From assembly GCF_002288005.1 (NCBI RefSeq), contig NZ_CP016771.1, positions 310,001 through 374,000 of the forward strand: 64,000 nt of DNA, written 5' to 3'. The notes beneath the pieces were generated by a model that was not told the DNA's origin, made no database searches, and was given only the letters and a program-made list of their open reading frames with translations. Numbering within the stretch: position 1 is the first letter of the stretch; each line of letters opens with the position of its first letter. Both the position numbers and the translations under genes were made by a program. This document shows, piece by piece, positions 55,545 to 64,000 of the stretch. Origin of the DNA: Candidatus Nanopelagicus hibericus (GTDB taxonomy: Bacteria > Actinomycetota > Actinomycetes > Nanopelagicales > Nanopelagicaceae).

Positions 55545-56015
55545 ATGATCTTGGACATGAAGATACGTAAAAAGTTCGCTTTTATTCTGTCGATAGCATT
55601 ACCTATTATCACAACCTCGCATATACCCAACGCAAATGCAGCCGCAAAACCGATGCCAAAGGTAGGTAGTTGCTACAACTTAACTAAGGCTGATGTTGCT
55701 GCAGATTATTCAGATATTGCACCTATTAATTGTTTGAAAGAACACTCAGCGGAGACTTATCGAGTAGTGAAATTAAAAGCCAATGATCTAGCTGTGAATT
55801 ATGATCTAAAAAAAGCCATAACAGTTTGCGCACCTTGGAAAGGCCGATCAAAATTTTTAAATTATTGGGCATGGTATATACCAAACCCTGAGCAGCAAAA
55901 AGCCGGTCAAAACTGGATTCGTTGCGACGGGATGATAACTCAGAATTATGATGAAGCGACTGGTGACTATACAGCGGTCACCACATGGAAAGGTAAGCGA
56001 CTCGATTTCAGATAA
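55545..56015 (+). CDS. Secreted protein, septum-formation-like
   Basis: A 156-residue protein with a signal peptide (about 1-33, NANAAA). VGSCYNLTKADVAADYSDIAP then NCLKEHSAETYRVVKL resembles the PF13845-type 'septum formation' domain, in which an early Cys, a second Cys and an xH-AE-Y motif recur. Two further cysteines (VCAPWKG and RCDGM) may form a disulfide. It starts 6 bp after the subtilase stop behind AGGAG and is likely co-transcribed. A related protein is encoded at 58581-59114. Function unknown. Confidence 0.65.
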   Translation: MILDMKIRKKFAFILSIALPIITTSHIPNANAAAKPMPKVGSCYNLTKADVAADYSDIAPINCLKEHSAETYRVVKLKANDLAVNYDLKKAITVCAPWKGRSKFLNYWAWYIPNPEQQKAGQNWIRCDGMITQNYDEATGDYTAVTTWKGKRLDFR

Positions 56016-56045
56016 ATACCTTTTACCATATCAGCAAAGAAATAA

Positions 56046-56723
56046 TTAAGAGGTTGGTAGGAATGCACCATCGGGAATAGCGTCTGTCTTTACGCCTGGA
56101 TCGGCAGAAAAAGTGACCTTAATTTCACCATTGTCTAGATAGTAAACCACTGCAATAGTTGATCGACTCGGCAGCGTTAGCCCAGGTCGCGCAAGTCGAA
56201 AAATTGTTGTAGCTTCACAAACAAATAAATTATATTTCTTTCCTGCCATCGGATAATTTATAGTCTTGCGGTTATCTTCGGCAATTCTAATATTTTCAAT
56301 AGTCTCAATTTTTATTCCCAGAGCCGCTGTTACAGCTCTCATCTCAGCCATCTCTTTTGCATATGTGTCACCGAATCCGAGCCAACTTTCAAAAAAAAGT
56401 TTGCACATAACATCTAATTCCCGCTGGCTCTGAAGTTCCCCCCAATCCTTGGCAAGTTTTTTTCGAAATTCCACTGATTGAGTGTCACTCCTAACTACTT
56501 TTTCTGTTATCGGAGCTGCTGAGCGGTCAAAAAATTCCCTTGAAGGGGCAGATTTTGGGAGATTTGCCTCCCACTCGCTAACAGCATTCTCTCTCAGTGC
56601 GAATTGAATTTGTTCTAGTTGACCTTGACGCTGGGCTAATTGCTCATTTTCTCTGTCAGTTGTGCAAGAAGTAAGTAGCACAATTGATAGAGAAAACAGA
56701 ACAGATTTAAACGGCTTTTTCAT
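56046..56723 (-). CDS. Putative lipoprotein, end of DUF4436 operon
   Basis: A 225-residue protein with lipobox LLTSC (C20). A charged helix region follows (ENEQLAQRQGQLEQIQFALRE, about 25-45), then a mixed domain with two cysteines (MCKLFF, FVCEAT) and a C-terminal beta sheet. No recognised family. Its start overlaps the DUF4436 gene upstream by 17 bp, so translation is coupled. Last gene of the five-gene operon. Confidence 0.6.
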   Translation of the reverse strand: MKKPFKSVLFSLSIVLLTSCTTDRENEQLAQRQGQLEQIQFALRENAVSEWEANLPKSAPSREFFDRSAAPITEKVVRSDTQSVEFRKKLAKDWGELQSQRELDVMCKLFFESWLGFGDTYAKEMAEMRAVTAALGIKIETIENIRIAEDNRKTINYPMAGKKYNLFVCEATTIFRLARPGLTLPSRSTIAVVYYLDNGEIKVTFSADPGVKTDAIPDGAFLPTS

Positions 56724-57678
56724 TCTCTATGTCCCAGTCTGCCCTGGCCAGCCAGAAGAAAGTATTTGCAATTCCTAACAACAGCAGCAAACTCAAAACT
56801 GGAAAAACAATGAGGTAGTCAATTAGAATTCCTAGTGGTGGGCCTCCTGGAAAATTTCCCCGAACTTGAATTATCGCAAAAAGTATTGTTGCAAGCCATA
56901 GCAGTAAATTCATAGAAGGAGGCCGATTGCCACTAGAAATTGATCTTGTTATCGCAAAGCCTGAAACCAGAGCGATCATCATTAAAAATATGAGCAAAAT
57001 AATGGCGATGAAAATTACATTTGCTCGCTTTAACTCCCAAGAAATCTTAGCTAAGCCATCTCCATAAATTATTTTATCCCTCGACTCTGGTTCAGGCTCT
57101 CCTGATTGCGAGAATTTAAGTTGCCATCCTGATAGGGATTGCACCCCAACACTTACTGTGCTTGGAATGGTCGACTTTGTCTGAAAATCAGTTGCTTGCA
57201 AAGTTATTTCACCAACATAAAAATCAAAAGGGTAATAAAAAAGAGCATTCTTGGTCGACATTTTCGATCTAGAGTTGATGCCAATAGTTGCATTACTTGA
57301 GGTATTAAGAGTCCTTGCAGCATCTACGCTATCCAAATCCACCGTAAACGCTCGGTTAGTGAAGCCTGAATTTCTCTCTGCCACTCCATATAGACCACTT
57401 GGGGCTGTTACTACACGAGTTACGAGTTCAGATGCTGCTTCATTCACAAAAGATGGCAATAAATAAAACTCAATAAGGTCCGGACAGCCATCTTTATTAT
57501 CGGAGTAATAAACACTAGTACTCCATTGTCCGGGGTCACAGCTCAATAAATTTTTAGAGTGCTTGTCGACAGAGGTTGTTCCACCACGCGCAAAAAAAGC
57601 TAGAATGACTGCAATAAAAATTATTGCACCCAAAATCGTTTTTGTATGCCTATCTTGCAAATTAATTTTTGGGAACAT
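56707..57678 (-). CDS. DUF4436 membrane protein (copy B)
   Basis: A 323-residue protein with one N-terminal helix (about 13-30), an extracytoplasmic beta domain (40-225) containing FYYPFDFYVGEITLQ, and three C-terminal helices; the helix-loop SSGNRPPSMNLLLWLATILFAIIQ and NFPGGPPLGILIDYLIVFP is diagnostic of DUF4436. Function unknown; mycobacterial relatives are membrane proteins. It is paralogous to the next upstream gene, which it overlaps by 17 bp, and overlaps the lipoprotein gene by 17 bp. Confidence 0.8.
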   Translation of the reverse strand: MFPKINLQDRHTKTILGAIIFIAVILAFFARGGTTSVDKHSKNLLSCDPGQWSTSVYYSDNKDGCPDLIEFYLLPSFVNEAASELVTRVVTAPSGLYGVAERNSGFTNRAFTVDLDSVDAARTLNTSSNATIGINSRSKMSTKNALFYYPFDFYVGEITLQATDFQTKSTIPSTVSVGVQSLSGWQLKFSQSGEPEPESRDKIIYGDGLAKISWELKRANVIFIAIILLIFLMMIALVSGFAITRSISSGNRPPSMNLLLWLATILFAIIQVRGNFPGGPPLGILIDYLIVFPVLSLLLLLGIANTFFWLARADWDIENEKAV

Positions 57679-58600
57679 TTTTTAAATCCCAGTCATCTCG
57701 CCGTATCCATAAATAAACAACAGCAGCCATCTCTGCAAGAAGTACGATTAAAATTGGGTAAAAGATTATTAAGTCAAACAAAGTTCCACTCGGTGGTGTA
57801 CCGGGCAAACTCGCTCTAATTTGAAACATTGCAAAGAGAAATGCTGCGAGCCAAGCCAAGGCATTAATTGATGGTGGTCGCTTGCCGCTCCATACAGCCC
57901 GAGTTACTGAAACGCTAGCCCCTGCAGATATCAGCATTAGAATCGCCAAGAGGATTGCAGCATATATATCTCCAGGCAAGCGCATTATCCGCCACTCAAT
58001 TTGTGCGATGCCCTGAGTTAAATCGCTGATAATTTTTTCATCTCTGGTGGAGTCAGTTGGGTATAAATCTTCACGATAATTTGGAATAAGTCTTGAGTTT
58101 GCTCGGAAACCAGGCAAATACTCCTTTACTTCTGTTAGTAGAAGTGATGAATTTTCGAATTTTGAATCAATTAGACCAACTCCGGTTCGGTAGTTATCAA
58201 ATGGATATCGCCATGAATTACCCTTTAGAAGAATTTTAAACTCTTGCCTACCAACTACCTGTCCAATTTCGGAAGAGAATTTACCGCTACCTTGGAATGA
58301 ATCCACAAGCAATTCCACATCTTTAAAGGTTAAACTACCATTTCTAGTAACTTCACCATAGTTACCTTGGAATCTAGGGGTAATAGTGATGGTGGCTAGG
58401 TTTTCTTCAACATCAATTTTAGAAACAGAAATATCAAATTTATAATCTGATTTTAGCGCACTTCCATCGAGTAAAGAATCCGTGGTGGGCCTAATAACAG
58501 CTGATACAACAATTGGTGTAATAATTAATATTAATAATCCAAGTGAAACGGCAACTTTCCATTTGAAAAGTATTTTTGAATTAATTATCATATTTTTCAT
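57662..58600 (-). CDS. DUF4436 membrane protein (copy A)
   Basis: A 312-residue paralogue of the downstream DUF4436 protein with the same architecture: N-terminal helix (about 13-33), beta-rich outer domain including WRYPFDNYRTGVGLI, then three helices with SGKRPPSINALAWLAAFLFA and SLPGTPPSGTLFDLIIFYP. The outer domains of the two copies are strongly diverged while the helix-loop region is conserved, suggesting a heteromeric complex with a common membrane core. It overlaps the upstream secreted-protein gene by 20 bp. Confidence 0.8.
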   Translation of the reverse strand: MKNMIINSKILFKWKVAVSLGLLILIITPIVVSAVIRPTTDSLLDGSALKSDYKFDISVSKIDVEENLATITITPRFQGNYGEVTRNGSLTFKDVELLVDSFQGSGKFSSEIGQVVGRQEFKILLKGNSWRYPFDNYRTGVGLIDSKFENSSLLLTEVKEYLPGFRANSRLIPNYREDLYPTDSTRDEKIISDLTQGIAQIEWRIMRLPGDIYAAILLAILMLISAGASVSVTRAVWSGKRPPSINALAWLAAFLFAMFQIRASLPGTPPSGTLFDLIIFYPILIVLLAEMAAVVYLWIRRDDWDLKNVPKN

Positions 58601-59114
58601 GTCCTTTCACTATAGGATAGTCAATTTCTTTTATAAATAGCATTGATTCAGTAGAGACGACGGCATAACAAATGGATCGATTTGGAAACCTTTGGGATTC
58701 AACACCATAATCACTCGTCCAGTTACCTATCACTTGCATCTCGTCGGGAGTGTAGTTGTAAAAATTTGCATTCCGACCCCAAAATCCATACTCCTTAGAT
58801 TTTTGCGAACAGCTAGATACCACTGCGCGTCCATCAGCTCCGACCTTTCCGATTTTTGTTGAAAACTGACCAGCCCAAAAAACTTCAAAGTGGTGTGGTG
58901 CGAAACAAGAAACTGGATAAATCTTTTTAATGGAATATAAGGGTATTGTTTGAATGGATTTTGAATACGCGGCGTAACACCCTGGTTTAGCAAACATATA
59001 AAAGATCGGTTTCTCTTGGGAATAAGCTGCACTGGGATTAGCAAATATTGAAGAAAGACAAAAGACACAAGCAATAATTACCTTGCTAAGTTTGGAACGA
59101 GAAGCCGAATTCAT
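58581..59114 (-). CDS. Secreted septum-formation-like protein, DUF4436 operon
   Basis: A 177-residue protein with a signal peptide (about 1-33, SAAYS). Mature cysteines: GCYAAY, VSCFAPHHFEVFW, SSCSQKS and ICYAVV, with the C-x-H-E-V arrangement seen in septum-formation-like domains. It resembles the protein encoded at 55545-56015 in layout. It starts 17 bp after the ion channel gene and overlaps the DUF4436 gene by 20 bp. Confidence 0.62.
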   Translation of the reverse strand: MNSASRSKLSKVIIACVFCLSSIFANPSAAYSQEKPIFYMFAKPGCYAAYSKSIQTIPLYSIKKIYPVSCFAPHHFEVFWAGQFSTKIGKVGADGRAVVSSCSQKSKEYGFWGRNANFYNYTPDEMQVIGNWTSDYGVESQRFPNRSICYAVVSTESMLFIKEIDYPIVKGHEKYDN

Positions 59115-59131
59115 TAGATAACGATAGCCTC

Positions 59132-59962
59132 TTATTCTTGTTGTTTTTGGGATGCAAGTCTTTCAAGAATCGTCAACTTCTCCCGGAGTTGCTTGATCTC
59201 CTCTTCAGTGACTTTTCCATCGGCTGTAATTAGCTCTACTTCCTGAATGATTTGATCTAGCTGCTTAACTTTATCAATCCGTTTTTTATTGTCAGATCGA
59301 GCTTCATCCATAGCATTTAGAACAATTCCAATCAGCACGTTGAGCACGGTAAAAACAATAATGAAAATATATGAAAGATAAAAAGGCAATGCCCAGGGGC
59401 TCACTAGGGTTGCTTCTTCAAGATAGTTAGGAAAGTTTTCCAAAGTTAGCAAGATAAATAGAGTTGTTAGTGCCTTAGAAATATCTCCCCAGTGATTTGG
59501 TATCTCATCACCAAATACGTAGACCCCTGCCATTCCATAAATAAACAATGCCAAGAAAATTAGTACACCCATACTAAGCAGAGGGGGTAGCGATCTGGCT
59601 ATCGATGAGGTCAATACGCGCACTTCAGGTAAAAACCTAAAAATGCGGATCAATCTGAGCAATCTAAGTAGCCGCAAAATCACTATTTGACTTGCAAATA
59701 TTGGGGATAGCGCAATTATTGAGAAATCAAAAATATTCCACGGTTTCTTAAAAAACTCCCATGGCTTGATGCCATAAGAGGTCATTCTTAAAAGCAACTC
59801 TCCGACGTAAACATAAAAAGCGTAGCGATCTAGAGTCTCATAAAATGATCGAGTAGTAGAATTAGAATTAGGCATAGTTAACAGCGCTAATGAAATTGCG
59901 TTAACTAAAATTACAAATGCAATAAGTAATTCAAATGGACTGCTATAAACAATTCTGGACAA
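59132..59962 (-). CDS. Voltage-gated ion channel (NavBac-like) with C-terminal coiled coil
   Basis: A 276-residue six-helix cation channel subunit. S4 has regularly spaced arginines R97, R100, R103, R106 and R109 (ILRLLRLLRLIRIFRF). The pore region has TLENFPN at 173-179 where NavAb/NaChBac have TLESW; the filter Glu (E175) is kept, but the S and W positions are N and F. S6 is followed by a charged coiled coil (about 221-275) like that which tetramerises bacterial Nav channels. The start is TTG; no ATG/GTG lies upstream in frame. First gene of the overlapped five-gene operon. Confidence 0.88.
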   Translation of the reverse strand: MSRIVYSSPFELLIAFVILVNAISLALLTMPNSNSTTRSFYETLDRYAFYVYVGELLLRMTSYGIKPWEFFKKPWNIFDFSIIALSPIFASQIVILRLLRLLRLIRIFRFLPEVRVLTSSIARSLPPLLSMGVLIFLALFIYGMAGVYVFGDEIPNHWGDISKALTTLFILLTLENFPNYLEEATLVSPWALPFYLSYIFIIVFTVLNVLIGIVLNAMDEARSDNKKRIDKVKQLDQIIQEVELITADGKVTEEEIKQLREKLTILERLASQKQQE

Positions 59963-60054
59963 CCACTTTATTCGATAGTCTGAAAGTTCAACTACTTCAC
60001 CATAAGCCTTTACGGTTTTAATGGCTAGAACCCCATTCTATTTCAGGTAAATAA

Positions 60055-63000
60055 TTATAACTTTGTATTACTTACCGTGGCAAGTGTTACTCGACCGCTC
60101 CAATTTCCGTAAGCATCTGCTGCCTCAGCGATAATTTTAAGATTTCCGCTAGGTGCATCAGCTGAAATTACAAAATTACAAACCCATGTGCCATTTTTGA
60201 CATCACCGCTTTGAAGCTGCGCTTGTAGTAAGACCCAATGTGTACTTTCTGATGTATCCCAAAGGCCACAATGAGAACCAGTGCCTCCTACTTTGGCAGG
60301 TGAAACACCGGTTGCATCGGAAACTTGAAACTGAACAGTCATGCTTTGCCCAGTTTTTGTGGTCAGTGATGAAACATAGGCAGAACCAATATTTATAGCA
60401 GGCGCCACTGAGTCAGCTGGAGCAAGGGTTGTAACTGTTAGTGGAGATGAAACTCTTGTTTGTCCCGCAGAATCAGTCGCAACAAGTACCACATTATAGG
60501 TAGTTGAACCTGATAACCCAGTGATATATGTTTGATTTGACCCCACTGGCATTGAACTAATAAGCGCTCCAGATGTGGTTAATGTTCGGACAGTCCAGGT
60601 AAAATTACTTGGAGCAGCTCCTAAATTTCCAAAATTAAATCCGTTCAAAACTATTTGATCTACATAATTAATCCCAATAGTTGTAGGTATCGGCAGTGAG
60701 GACAAAGTACTAACAGAGGCACCAGGCTTTATAAAGGTGCCCCCCACATTTACGAGAGAGCTGGTATTTCCGAGCAAATCTGTAGCAGCAATTTTCACAG
60801 TGTAATTTCCTGGATTGAAGGCACTATTTTGTAAATCAAAAGAAACCCTCCAAGCACCGCTCGTTGAGGTGCCAGAGACCCTTAGACAATTTGTGTTGGA
60901 TGCAACGTCAATATTATTTGAGTTGTAAAGGACTGCCCGACAACTCGAAACACCTGAAACATCAACTAAATCAACATCAACTGTTGCAAAGCCGGTCAAT
61001 GGACCGTATGAGATCGTTCCTGAACCAACCAGTGGAGCCTGCGTATCTGGATCTGCAGTTGGCATTGTGAAGTAAATGATCGTTGATTTAACTTCATATC
61101 CATCAGAAAGTCGCCTCAAGACAACATAACCGGTATGAGTTTTGCCTGAGTTGGCATTCACTTCAATACTTTTTGCAGACCCGTCAATACCTACTGCAGT
61201 CAGACTTGTCTGCCAGTAAATATAAAGTTGGGCAATCATTGTATTTGCATTAAATCCTGGGATACCTGGCAAAGTAACCTTAACTTTTGTTGAGGAGATC
61301 GGTGTAAATGTTGGAGCTACTGGAGTAGGAATACTCACCTGATTGGTAACTGTAAAATTGCCTAAATAAAACCAAGCAGATAAATTTCCGGCAGCATCAC
61401 GTGCTTGCGCCTCAATGCGATAAGTGTCACCTGCTACAGGACCACTTGACGCTGTCGCAATATTTGCACGGTAGGCACCATCGGTTGTGCTACCGCTTTG
61501 AAATACACCATTCGTAGTTGATACGACTACATTCGAAGGATTAATTAACCGCACTGAGGTGCTATAAACACCAATATTATCTCGAGCAACAAATCTAACT
61601 GCGATCTCTGTCCCAGGATTTGCACTTGTTGGAATAATTTTTTCATAACCAGTGTATTGATATGAAGAATCTATAATGGTGGGCGTAACATTGTCGTTAG
61701 AAGACAAGCTATTGGTGGTAAATCTAAGATTCTCTGAAGTTCGACTAGTTCCAGTGCCGGTTCTAGGTGAGAGTGTGATATCTGCAAGGTATGTGGTATT
61801 TGCTGATAAACCCGCGCACTCATATGCCTGACCAGGAACAACCTCAATATTGCGACAGCTTGGTGCATTCATAAGATTAAGCACAGCTTTCATTGTGGTT
61901 GCGTTATAGCTTGAGATAAATGGAATACGAATCCGTACTGCAATTGAGGTTGTTGATGGGGTTTGCAAATCAACGGTTGGTGGATTAGGAAACGGCACCT
62001 GGATGACTGTCGCAGGGATTAGAAGGCTAGCTGCAGATGCTGTGGATCCAATGCTGTTTGTAATCATTACAACGCAAGTTAGATAAGAGTTACCTAATTG
62101 TGTGATATCACTACTACTTAATGTGTAATAACTATTTGTAGAGAGAACTTGGCCCTCAATAGCGCTTGAACCAGCTACAGAGGTTTTACCCCACTGATAT
62201 GTGGTGGTAGTACTCCATGGGGTACTGGAATTGAGATTGCAATAGGCAGTTTTTCCAGCCTCGGCAGCTCCTGAGATACTGATACTTACATTTACAGCAC
62301 TTGGCAGATTCTCAAAGCTGTTATAGCTAGAAGCAATTTTCATTGCCTCACCGCCAGAGTTACTTACTGTCACTTTACAAGCAAGTGGTTTTCCAGCCGC
62401 TTGTATCGCAATCTCTTTAGTAATTGAAATCTTTGTGCCAGATACTCCTTGAATCTGTGAGAAATAACCAGAGTTAGATGTGTAACCCCAATCTATTCTT
62501 GCTACCTCAACATCACCATAGGCGGAGTAGGAGCAGCTTGCGGTATTGCCAACAGAGAGTGAATAGGCACTTACCGATACATTACTAAGTGATGGTGGTG
62601 CTGGTGTAGTTATGAATTTACTGCTGGTGAAGTGGGCTTCAAACCCATCTCTAACACCTGTCACCTGACAGATTAGATAGCGACCATTTTCATCTTTTAG
62701 GATGGATGAGTCAAAGGTAATTGAAGAGCCAGATCCAATCTGCCTGCCATTAACCGGCACAGATGGTGCTGAAGTGGCTGCTGTAAACCAAGTAACCCGC
62801 TCACTATCAACTGGTGTTCGCCAATTCCATCCTTCACATCTAGCTGTCATACCCGTTTTAAGGGTATAGCCAGTTCCAATACCTGAAATTATTGGCGCAG
62901 AGGCCAAAGTGGCACTACCAGTTATTGATGTTCTTAACACTCTTCGCACACTGGCAGCTGTCGAGGAGACTATTACCTCACATCGAAACTCTGAGCCTCC

Positions 63001-64000
63001 GTCGGTGGGCAAAACAGTCACTTCATTTTTGGTTGATCCAACTAATCTTGCCGGTGATGTCCAGGCAGTTTGAATTGCAACCGCATTTTTCCAAACTCCA
63101 GGTGAGCACTTAATAACATTTCCTGGCCTGGCTAGACCAGTGAGATCTGGCTCAGTTGTGGCGATAGGTGCAGTCCGATTAACTACCACCGATTGTGCCT
63201 CAACCTCTTTAATGCCTTTACGGATATCTTTTTCATAATAACTAACTCGAGTAAATACACTTGGTTTATTTGGTGAGCAATTTCTTGCCCCCCAACTAGT
63301 TACACCAACAATTACATTTATACCATTTATATTGGAAAGCAAAGGTCCACCTGAGTCACCATTACAAGCACCAGACCAAACATTCTCAGAAGGTATTTTT
63401 CTACCAGCTGCCAACATAGTGGCTGGATTAAAAGATTTTCCAAATGTTTTAACAGCTAGCCCATCTTGCAATGAGAGATTTGAGGTCCTAAGTAGATCAG
63501 CTAGATTTTCATCTTGATCTAAGCCCCATCCAAAAATTGTTAACCTACTAAATTTATTAACAGATTTAGCAGTTACTGAGCTGGCTAAAGTCGGGAATGC
63601 AATATCTTCAAATCTTTCCTCTAGTTTGAGCAAACCAATATCATTTGCATAAGTCTTAGAGCTATATCTTGGACTGGTCCATACGCCACTGACTGCAGTA
63701 AAATTAGTATTGTCGTTTAAGGCATCAGCTCCTACTTTGACAAAGTAAGGAGTGGTGAGAGTTACGCAGTGCGCTGCGGTTAATACAACTTGTGGACCAA
63801 TCAAGGTTCCAGTACAGATAAACTCAGCATCTTTATAATCATTACTTTTTTCCGATGTCCAGATCGAAACTACATATGGAGCATTACTTTTTGGATCAAC
63901 CACCAGCGAGCCATTAGTCACTGCTTGTGCAATTGGCGTCAATACTGAGCTTGCAATAACCAAGCCAAGCACAAATGAAAGTCCTCTATACAGATAAGAG
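60055..64000 (-). CDS. Very large secreted trypsin-like protease (S1) with repeat modules, 5' end outside window
   Basis: A trypsin-family protein of more than 1,305 residues. Numbered from a GTG at 63972, the catalytic triad is H68 (LTAAHC), D111 (ANDIGLL) and S207 (CNGDSGGP), giving a compact S1 domain up to about 255. The remaining 1,050 residues are tandem Ig-like and fibronectin-III-like modules, including TPTIIDSSYQYTGYEK...DAAGNLSAW, the same module type as in the subtilase. The frame is open to the window edge, and the GTG start would leave a signal peptide with no basic n-region; the visible upstream codons read SYLYRGLSF, which supplies it. The true start is therefore probably just beyond 64000. 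Confidence 0.9.
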   Translation of the reverse strand, partial: SYLYRGLSFVLGLVIASSVLTPIAQAVTNGSLVVDPKSNAPYVVSIWTSEKSNDYKDAEFICTGTLIGPQVVLTAAHCVTLTTPYFVKVGADALNDNTNFTAVSGVWTSPRYSSKTYANDIGLLKLEERFEDIAFPTLASSVTAKSVNKFSRLTIFGWGLDQDENLADLLRTSNLSLQDGLAVKTFGKSFNPATMLAAGRKIPSENVWSGACNGDSGGPLLSNINGINVIVGVTSWGARNCSPNKPSVFTRVSYYEKDIRKGIKEVEAQSVVVNRTAPIATTEPDLTGLARPGNVIKCSPGVWKNAVAIQTAWTSPARLVGSTKNEVTVLPTDGGSEFRCEVIVSSTAASVRRVLRTSITGSATLASAPIISGIGTGYTLKTGMTARCEGWNWRTPVDSERVTWFTAATSAPSVPVNGRQIGSGSSITFDSSILKDENGRYLICQVTGVRDGFEAHFTSSKFITTPAPPSLSNVSVSAYSLSVGNTASCSYSAYGDVEVARIDWGYTSNSGYFSQIQGVSGTKISITKEIAIQAAGKPLACKVTVSNSGGEAMKIASSYNSFENLPSAVNVSISISGAAEAGKTAYCNLNSSTPWSTTTTYQWGKTSVAGSSAIEGQVLSTNSYYTLSSSDITQLGNSYLTCVVMITNSIGSTASAASLLIPATVIQVPFPNPPTVDLQTPSTTSIAVRIRIPFISSYNATTMKAVLNLMNAPSCRNIEVVPGQAYECAGLSANTTYLADITLSPRTGTGTSRTSENLRFTTNSLSSNDNVTPTIIDSSYQYTGYEKIIPTSANPGTEIAVRFVARDNIGVYSTSVRLINPSNVVVSTTNGVFQSGSTTDGAYRANIATASSGPVAGDTYRIEAQARDAAGNLSAWFYLGNFTVTNQVSIPTPVAPTFTPISSTKVKVTLPGIPGFNANTMIAQLYIYWQTSLTAVGIDGSAKSIEVNANSGKTHTGYVVLRRLSDGYEVKSTIIYFTMPTADPDTQAPLVGSGTISYGPLTGFATVDVDLVDVSGVSSCRAVLYNSNNIDVASNTNCLRVSGTSTSGAWRVSFDLQNSAFNPGNYTVKIAATDLLGNTSSLVNVGGTFIKPGASVSTLSSLPIPTTIGINYVDQIVLNGFNFGNLGAAPSNFTWTVRTLTTSGALISSMPVGSNQTYITGLSGSTTYNVVLVATDSAGQTRVSSPLTVTTLAPADSVAPAINIGSAYVSSLTTKTGQSMTVQFQVSDATGVSPAKVGGTGSHCGLWDTSESTHWVLLQAQLQSGDVKNGTWVCNFVISADAPSGNLKIIAEAADAYGNWSGRVTLATVSNTKL

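Overview
The window reads as a compact, AT-rich, high-coding-density actinobacterial genome. Family markers that are typical of Actinobacteria (DUF3145, DUF6504 next to a DnaE2 polymerase, a TCGAAC-N4-GTTCGA SOS box, a glycosyltransferase/SGNH hydrolase cluster, the etfBA-cysteine desulfurase-mnmA-ligA run) combined with low GC, many overlapping genes and a 48C12-type heliorhodopsin point to a streamlined freshwater lineage such as the acI/'Candidatus Nanopelagicales' group. That taxonomic placement is inference; no rRNA gene is present to confirm it. I see no insertion sequence, prophage or CRISPR array.

Region 1 (1-11209) is a carbohydrate catabolism locus. A leftward operon (SDR fragment at the window edge, MDR dehydrogenase, HUMPS/hexulose-phosphate-synthase-like protein, RraA-family aldolase) diverges from a rightward operon encoding a CUT1 sugar ABC transporter without its ATPase, an SMP-30 lactonase, a KDG-type kinase, a KDPG-type aldolase, two tandem SDR dehydrogenases and an FMN-dependent 2-hydroxyacid dehydrogenase. 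Together they suggest uptake and oxidation of a sugar or sugar acid to a lactone, an aldonate and then a 2-keto-3-deoxy acid that is phosphorylated and cleaved; the dehydratase step is missing from view.

Region 2 (11210-28328) is mostly housekeeping: homocysteine methyltransferase placed one base after a tRNA-Met, M23 peptidase-like protein, cold-shock protein, a GT/GT/SGNH envelope cluster, ETF, cysteine desulfurase, MnmA, LigA, a microprotein, NadD with an apparent ATT start, RsfS, a histidine phosphatase, tRNA-Ala and LeuS preceded by a 24-codon overlapping leader ORF.

Region 3 (28500-35400) holds a TPR protein, a UbiA prenyltransferase, a secreted HNH nuclease, a DNA-damage set (YedK/HMCES, then a LexA-controlled DUF6504-dnaE2 pair with an apparently leaderless start), and a HicAB toxin-antitoxin pair overlapping the 3' end of dnaE2.

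Region 4 (35495-46280) is rich in light- and stress-related genes: TspO, an FeS-type (6-4) photolyase/cryptochrome with its DUF2256 partner, a PhoX phosphatase with palindromic operator-like sequences, PsiE, a heliorhodopsin with two unknown small membrane proteins downstream, and a putative toxin/ribbon-helix-helix antitoxin pair.

Region 5 (46277-51664) carries small membrane and redox proteins (DoxX-like, DUF305, DCC), a second copy of the HNH nuclease, a PrsW-type protease and an RDD protein. Region 6 (51855-64000) is a secretome island: a 1,227-residue subtilase with Pro-Thr repeat linkers, a very large trypsin-like protease that runs off the right edge, and between them a tightly overlapped operon of a voltage-gated-type ion channel, a septum-formation-like secreted protein, two DUF4436 membrane paralogues and a lipoprotein. 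This last operon is the best candidate in the window for an uncharacterised envelope system.
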